Assembly: GCA_034440575.1 (NCBI GenBank)
Contig: JAOTOL010001660.1
Location: 5,729,230 to 5,793,229, forward strand
Direction: 5' to 3'
Origin: Imbricaverruca yamaguchii
Taxonomy: Eukaryota > Arthropoda > Thecostraca > Neoverrucidae
Length of the DNA: 64,000 nucleotides
The notes under the pieces were generated by a model. It did no database searches and was not told the origin of the DNA. It worked only from the letters and a program-made list of their open reading frames with translations. Positions within the stretch are counted from its first letter, which is position 1. Every line of letters starts with the position of its first letter. Position numbers and translations under genes: made by a program. Below, piece after piece: positions 57,821 through 64,000 of the stretch.

Positions 57821-59102
57821 TTGTTTTGCAGTTCAGGGATGCATCAACTGCATGGGTTATGCAGCACCCTAAATTGGCAGTTCACTGATAAGTCTAGTAG
57901 CTTTGCACAGCACATCTTCTAACATACCTATATCCCGTTCTAAGGAAGGGCACTATGCCTGTACACAATACTTCCAGCATAGTTGCACATATACAAAGTA
58001 CAATTCATATACATAACTCCATCCTTATTATACTGAACACTATTACTCACGTTTCCTATTACCTTGGTCACCTTGTTCCTAGCTAAATCACATTGGTTTT
58101 CTGCTTCCAGTGCTATTGAATATGAAATGCCTAATTTACTTGAATGGCATCCAGTTAACTACTTCTCATTGTATATATAAATATTCAATATCCATGCCCC
58201 AGCTGCATAACAATGCACATACTGTCATTGAAAAGCACCTGTTATATATGAACCCACTTCTAGGTCCTTTTTATCTGAATTACATTGGCTTATCTGGCTC
58301 TGAAAAACACCTCCCATTCAGATTCATACCCATTTAATACCACCATGTCCTTTCTTTCCATCAACTATAAGATTCCCATCAATCCCATACTGTTCTGGCT
58401 GATAGATTCGACTGCTTGGAACATTATCAAAAGCTTTAACAAACTCCAAGTACAATATGTATACCCTGCTTCTTTTGTCAACCTACCTAGTTATATACCC
58501 CATGAATTCCAAGTTAGCTAAGGGAGACCTCATAGATGGAATTCCATGTGGAGTATCCCTTAGAAGGCTATGCCTGCCAAGCTCAGTCTGACATTCTCCT
58601 TGGCAAGTTTTTTTCTGGACTTTGTGAATAACTGAGGTTAAGCTAACACACCTATAATTTCCCAGTTTTCTTTCTAAATTGGTCCATTTGCACTAAGTCA
58701 ATTGTGAGGAACAGATTTTATGCTTCTGTAGTTATTTTAAGATCTTGCCATTTATCCTTTGCTATAGCCATCAGTGTTTGTGTATGTACTTTAGTTCTCT
58801 AATATAAAAAAACGAGCGATAACTGCTCGATCAGTGACTCTATATCACAAAAATCAACCAGCATTTTAAAATATATCTCTAATGGCCACACACTACCCTT
58901 TTTGTTGCATTTTGTAGAGCTTAAAGAATAAAGAAAGCATACATATTCCAATCCATCACTACAAACACTACTCTTTATGGCATGCCACTTCCCAGTCTAT
59001 TGGCTATGCATACCAAAGACATTTATTTTCATGCCACAGATAACCACGAAATTCCCAAATTGTATTCTTGCACTTTCCAGAAAAATGTTCTACTTCATCC
59101 CT

Positions 59103-59968
59103 TTAGCCCACTCCAATTCAGGGTGTCTTCTTATGCCACAAAGGTTATTTTTGCCAATGATGAAAAACAGCATGTAGCAGCATGCTCAAATTTGGCACAC
59201 ATTTTCCCACATCAATTTGACATGTGTGAAAATTTTGAAGTCCGGTCATCCAGTCATAAAGTTAGTCAAGGTGAATTAAGACCATCTAAAAAAGTTAAAC
59301 CAGTTGGCATGCTTTAATTGGCCGATAGCTGAATGAAACTTTCCTAGCTTACTTACCCTTAGACATATACCAACTGCATGACCAATGCAATCGATGCACC
59401 TTCAAACCCAAAAGAGATGTGCAAAAATCCACCAAAGAAATGCAAATTTTTTATTTTTCATGGCACTTGTTTTGCATAATTTACAATTAGGGCTAACATA
59501 ATAACTTCTGACAAAAATAAGCACTTTGCATGAGGATGCTTGTAATTAAAATGTATTTGAATGTGCTCTACCCAGCATACAACTATAAATTCTTAAAAAA
59601 TGAGCTAAGAATTTGCAAATTTCAAACAAATAACATTTCTATCTTTAGTGGGCAAACATCCTGGGCCTTTGGTACATTTTCATCATTGTAATTCCAAATA
59701 GGCTTTGCTTTTTTTTTAAATATACCCAAAAATAACTCCACAGAACAAAAAACATGGCATCAATGGTGACCTAATAAACCACCAGTGATGTCACTTTTAT
59801 GGGAAAAGTTTTACGGGTATTTGCTGGCCCTACTTGTTGAGTGCTTTCAGATGACCCTTTTTTGTTCTTGTGTCAATGCATAGTTTGGCGATTAGAGGGG
59901 AGGGCTTTAGCTGCCCTCCCCCCCCAATATGTGGTGTGTGGATCTGACCAGGAAGATGGGGTGAGTAA
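59103..59968. mobile_element. TTAA-flanked MITE, copy C (CpG-decayed)
   Basis: Aligned by eye to copy A, it runs from TTTAGCCCACTCC (A: TTTAACCCGTCCC) through CAAATTTGGC, CATCAATTTGACATG and GTTAAACCAGTTGGCATGCT to GATCTGACCAGGAAGATGGG. Positions that are CG in A and B are mostly TG or CA here (GCGCGC becomes GCATGC). The flanking TTAA sites are degraded. Same orientation as A. Confidence 0.75.
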
Positions 59969-60454
59969 AGTTTCACCCCACATGATATGCCATGTGCATT
60001 CCCAGTTTCTCAGTGTGTCTAAGTTTGCAAATTGAAATGTCAAGACAAAAATGTATATCATAAAGTCATAAAGTGTTAAAGGCTTAATAAGAGCTGCAGT
60101 GGCCATCTGGATCAAGCTTATCTAGAAAGGACACCAGAAAGGTGCATGCTTACACCCCAATCAATCCATTATCCCAAGTTATGAGGGAACTATACACCCA
60201 AGCCTATGTAGCACCATTCACCTGATATTGCAAATCACACTCCTCAACAAATTCCAAACTCCTCCAATCATGCCCCACATTTCTGCAGTAGCCAGTCTCA
60301 TTAGTATCACATACCCAATAGTTGATGGTGAATCAACTGCTAGGCACACCCTATATAGTATCATATAATATTAGTAGTATGATATACCCTAAATAGTAAG
60401 TGACTACTCAATTTATCAACATGATCCAAACTAATTTTCAAACTCCATTAACAC

Positions 60455-60845
60455 CCACCTGAAAGGTCCTGGCCTGCACACCCACTTAGCATAGACATCA
60501 TCCCATCCACCACCCTTTAGAACTAAAAAAAAGATTTTGCAACCTAAAAGAGTTCATCATATTTGTAAATCAATCCAACAGGGTATTTCATACAATTGGC
60601 AGACTATTCAACTGATCAACAATCCCTTGACTGAAGACATGTTGCTGCCTAACTGCCTTGATTTGTCTGACCTGAACTGATGACTTCTATGTGATAGTCT
60701 AAATAGAAGGGCATCATTCAGATTGACATGATCTAACCCTTTAATAGCTTTATACATTGTAATAATATCAGTCCTTAATCTCCTATACTTGAGTGAGTAC
60801 ATATCCAATGCCATAAGTCTTCCCCATATTTCAAGGCGCATAGTT
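60455..60845 (-). pseudogene. LINE reverse transcriptase C-terminal fragment
   Basis: The minus frame 60,608-60,841 reads MALDMYSLKYRRLRTDIITM, then YKAIKGLDHVNLNDALLFRL. This is the post-RT C-terminal region of a non-LTR element (L..YRR.R.D.I..YKI..GLD.V). Continuing leftward, further frames give FTNMMNSFRLQNLF, matching the usual V-N-S-F-K-N-RLD tail. It is a truncated element. Confidence 0.75.
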
Positions 60846-61537
60846 CACAATCTATATATGATTTATAATTTAGATTACTTCCAGTCTGCACAAAATAGGA
60901 AAGCAACCAGAACAGGGGCCAACTTAAAGCTTGAAAATATCTTGAAGGAACCTACATTTCCTACAACAAACTTTTTTAGAAAGTTGTTATATCTGCATAC
61001 TGATGCACAACTGAGCAGATCTGGACACCATGTCCATTACAAGTACTGATATTCTGCACCTGCACTGCTGAACTAACATTACCTTTATGATGGGTCCAAC
61101 TATTAATCATGTAAGGCATTCCACCTCTCAGCAACACCTTTCCCCACTAACCAAAGCCAACAACACACACTGACTGCAGCTAATTTATTCTAGTTGTTCT
61201 ATGCTTCTTTGTTTGTTGTTCCATACATATATATTGTCATACATTGTACAGGATGAATGGCAAATAGCATTCATCACATAGGATAGGCATTTTATTCTAC
61301 TTCTGCTGCTTAGACTTGCAAAGAGATCCCTAAAAGATCTGAGACTGTGTGACATCCCAATGACTGGTGCAATTTACTTCCCAATTGGGAAACAATTTAA
61401 AAGAAATCCCTTTATGATAACCAATACTACAAAACTGGAAGTTTAGACAAAATTAATATAATGCTAGTGAAGCTGTAGCAACTGACACAAAATATAAGAT
61501 TTCGTTACAAACTGAATCCTCACCAACACCCTGAATG

Positions 61538-61562
61538 CTCACTCTGTCACTCAGAGTGAGCA
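61538..61562. repeat. 10-bp perfect hairpin
   Basis: GCTCACTCTG at 61538 and CAGAGTGAGC ending at 61562 are perfect inverse complements around TCACT. Small and isolated. Confidence 0.8.
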
Positions 61563-61767
61563 TCCAAGAAGCTAGAAGAATTAAAGCAAACAGTGCACAT
61601 CAATAAAATAATTAAACTAAGAAAACAGACCAAGCATATCAAAGGCAAATGAAGCTGCCTAAACAACTTTACAGAACAGACAAAAACAAACTAACCTCAT
61701 ACTGATATAAATTAGTATAATACAACAAAGAATGGCTCTTAAGTGCTCCTGGGTTTTCGACATTGGT

Positions 61768-61990
61768 GAGACGAAATGTACGACCCTCAATATACCAGGA
61801 GGTGCTGAGTTTGCATCAAAAGTAGCGTCATGGATTATGCTACATCCTAACGATATAGCATGCTGCTGCTATATCTCCTCCTGACGATGGCCCCTGGCCG
61901 AAACGTTGAGTAATATAGCATAATCCTAATGCTACTTTTGGTGTAAACTCAGCACCTCCTGGTATATTGAGGGTCGTACATTTCGTCTCA
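61768..61990. mobile_element. Palindromic Penelope-like terminus with hammerhead-like core
   Basis: The left arm begins GAGACGAAATGTACGACCCT at 61768 and the right arm is its inverse, ending at 61989. Both carry CAGGAGGTGCTGAGTTT(G/A)CA and a (T/A)CAAAAGTAGC block, so most of the 220 bp is self-complementary. In the centre CTGACGA (61881-61887) is followed by T-GGCC-CCT-GGCC and then GAAAC (61900-61904). CTGANGA ... GAAAC around a short stem is the hammerhead ribozyme core layout, and such motifs are known at Penelope-like element ends. A decayed relative lies at 14,560-14,690. No protein is encoded. Confidence 0.7.
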
Positions 61991-63559
61991 ATGTATAAAT
62001 TAGTCTTATGAACTAGCAAGCCACTCTGCATTCTTTGCTATTCTTTCCATTCAGCATCCATCAGTAGTATGGGTGGCGGTGAATTGGTGATTTTGGGCAT
62101 GCTGACTACCTGGGACATTTTGCACCCATGGTAGGTTTAAGTGGCTTACTCCATGACAAAGCAATTGTTGGGGCTTGATTTAAATAACTTGTGAGGCAAT
62201 TCAAAGTATGGCAGTTCATTTGCAGGGGCAGATACAGGGAGGGGATTTTGGAATGCAGTGTCCAGAAACAGAAAGCCTGTTCCCTTCTGATAGGAAAGAC
62301 ACCACTGAACACATTTCTGATTTTCAGCTGACCAATTGTTTGTCATCTACCTATCACCCTGGGCACCACACCGAGTTAAACCCTGTGCCTCTGATATGCC
62401 AATCAGGTTAACCACCAAGGTACTGATGCCTCTCATTTTTTTCAGCTGAAGGAGTCCTTCAGATGAGTGCCCATTCTATATTAAAATTCCTATTATATAG
62501 ATACATATAAAATGTGTCCCATCTGAGCAGTTAGTATAACACACAAGCATTTTAAAATATCCACACACTGCCATTTCATCTAAACCAAGAAGTCTGGTAT
62601 TATGACTGTTCATTTATAATACATTTGTGTGTGTAAATAATTGGAATCCATCACATAGTGCCTATGATCTTTACAGTTTACATATTGCTTTCATGCTTCA
62701 CATCAGCATTGTATAAGTCAACTTGGGCTTTCAGGTGCTTCGACTACTCTGGTCATATTGTTGCATAACAAAACTAGCCAATCATTAGATGCCACCAAGT
62801 TTCTAGTTTGAAACCACATTCATCATCAATTTGTTGGGCTGGAGTGCTGTCACAAAGGAACATCAGAAGATAATATGGTTCTTAAAAAATATATGTGAAG
62901 TGTAAATGACAATCATGAAACTACAAGAAGATTGCAGTTGCTTAGTATCATATATGATTCATATACAACAATGCTATTTGTCAAGTGGACTATTATTACA
63001 AATGAATATCTTTCAGTAGAATTTATATGTCAACAGGAAATTACATGACTGGAGCATGAATTGGTGAAATATATTTTACATTGCCACATACAATTTCGAC
63101 TAAACATACTTTGTCTATGACGGTTGTCAAATCGTAGTTCACATATGTTATTAAACAGGGTTCAGAACCTCAGTTTGCACATTCCAGTGAGTCTTGAGCA
63201 CTTTCTGAGAGGAGATCGCCATCAAACAGCATCATTCAACCTCCAAGTGAGAAAAATGAAAAAAAGGATAGTTACCCAGTGAAGATAATGTTACAGGTGC
63301 CAAAAATGCAGGAGCAACCTATTTCTAAAACCCTAATGCCACATAAACTGTTTAAGCCAATACATGCTGTTTATGCACACAGTGTAAGTTGAAAGTTGCA
63401 GATTATATTGAGTAAGTAAGCAATGCATAGTTTGACAAATCACATATAATATCATATGCATACTATATATTATCTACTCAAGTTATGTGTTCACAATCCA
63501 AGGTATCCACATTATTTGCATTATATATGTTAAGGCATTATTGTGCCTTTAGGTAGTAT

Positions 63560-64000
63560 GTGATGTGATCAGATAAATGATGTTGAGTTCATTGATAGTG
63601 ATGTTGTTTTCAATTATATCAGGAAAATAAAGCCAAACAAGGGAGCAGGACCTGATGAAATTTATGCTAGGGTATTGCAGGAAGCTGAAAGAAAAGGAAC
63701 TGGCATTTCCACTTGGTATAATATTTTGTAGACTTGTTACATAAAATGAAATTCCAACAGATTGGAAAAGGGCAAATATAGTTCCCATTTTCAAGAAAGG
63801 AGAAAGAGGGGAAGTTGAAAACCATAGGCCAGTAAGTCTCACATCCCTATTCTCCAAGGTACTCAAATCAATTATAAAGGACATAATAGTTAGTTATCTG
63901 GAAGGTAGCAGATTGATTCAAGATACTCAATATGGGTTTAGGAAAGGGTGTTCATGCCTCACAAATCTCTTGGATATTTTAAACTTTACCACAGAACAAT
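63560..64000 (+). pseudogene. LINE reverse transcriptase fragment, continues beyond right edge
   Basis: In plus frames the sequence gives IRKIKPNKGAGPDEIYARVL, then after a frameshift DWKRANIVPIFKKGERGEVE and NHRPVSLTSLFSKVLKSIIK, ending QYGFRKGCSCLTNLLDILNF. These are RT motifs of a non-LTR retrotransposon: KA-GPD, W....I.PIFKKG, NYRP(I/V)SLTS, Q.GFR.G.S. At least one frameshift and a stop (…WYNIL then TAG) interrupt it. It contains no CG dinucleotide over about 420 bp. Confidence 0.88.

Larger units (their letters stand above)
57600..64000. other. CpG-depleted, AT-rich terminal zone
   Basis: CG dinucleotides become very rare from about 57.6 kb. I count about four in 62,041-63,120 and none in 63,580-64,000, while GC-rich blocks elsewhere carry many per 100 bp. 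The zone holds LINE remnants, MITE copy C and a palindromic Penelope-like terminus, the last of which does keep its CGs. Apart from those features no gene is recognised. Unlabelled stretches at 57,821-59,102, 59,969-60,454, 60,846-61,767 and 61,991-63,559 show only short frames and simple AT-rich DNA. Confidence 0.75.

Noticed and set aside
57600..64000. Contaminant or chimeric assembly join
   Set aside because: The CpG-poor zone shares the TTAA MITE and the palindromic terminus with the rest of the window, so it belongs to the same genome.

Overview
The window looks like accessory, repeat-dense DNA from an animal nuclear genome. It holds split exons with GT-AG borders, tRNA-derived SINEs, LINE fragments, 8-bp-TSD and TTAA-flanked DNA transposons, and very many minisatellites. 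The protein families present (a BTB plus pipsqueak-type HTH factor and a Vsx-like octapeptide exon) and a short interstitial (TTAGG)n tract at about 17.47-17.52 kb point to an arthropod. A crustacean, possibly a barnacle, is my best guess, but that is inference.

Two gene fragments are supportable, both on the minus strand. (1) Left side, 2.26-10.18 kb: two phase-compatible exons of a probable Vsx (visual system homeobox) gene. The first carries the octapeptide FGIQELLGL (9,987-10,175) and the second is a linker exon (2,259-2,430). The homeodomain would lie beyond the left edge. (2) Right side, 57.0-41.85 kb: six exons of a BTB-psq transcription factor: C-terminal half of the BTB domain (56,869-57,004), acidic/proline linker (55,149-55,432), linker (53,105-53,294), psq motif 1 (51,709-51,885), first half of psq motif 2 (51,080-51,165), second half of psq 2 and tail (41,851-42,051). 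Five of these six junction borders are phase-compatible as read directly. The 5' end of the gene lies beyond the window or was not recognised.

The rest is non-coding. Tandem arrays dominate 15.9-31.4 kb (units of 31, 24, 37/43, 68, 22, 9 and 28 bp) and recur at 1.6-2.1, 38.8-39.9, 41.6-41.85, 51.2-52.3 and 53.3-53.5 kb. The long ORFs at 20.7-23.3 and 29.4-31.5 kb are by-products of unit lengths that are not multiples of three. Between arrays lie GC-rich, CpG-dense unique islands (about 10.2-10.7, 15.0-15.7, 22.9-23.2, 27.7-28.1, 33.9-34.8 and 40.0-40.9 kb) that are candidate regulatory DNA. Mobile elements with recognisable ends include two hAT-like non-autonomous elements with exact 8-bp duplications, three copies of a TTAA-flanked MITE, at least eight SINE copies in three head types, and a palindromic Penelope-like terminus with a hammerhead-like core.

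From about 57.6 kb to the right edge the DNA changes character: CG dinucleotides nearly vanish, and the MITE copy there shows CG-to-TG/CA decay relative to its two sister copies. The most striking single observation is that the 29-bp minisatellite next to Vsx exon 1 is a tandem amplification of that exon's own 3' end plus splice donor.
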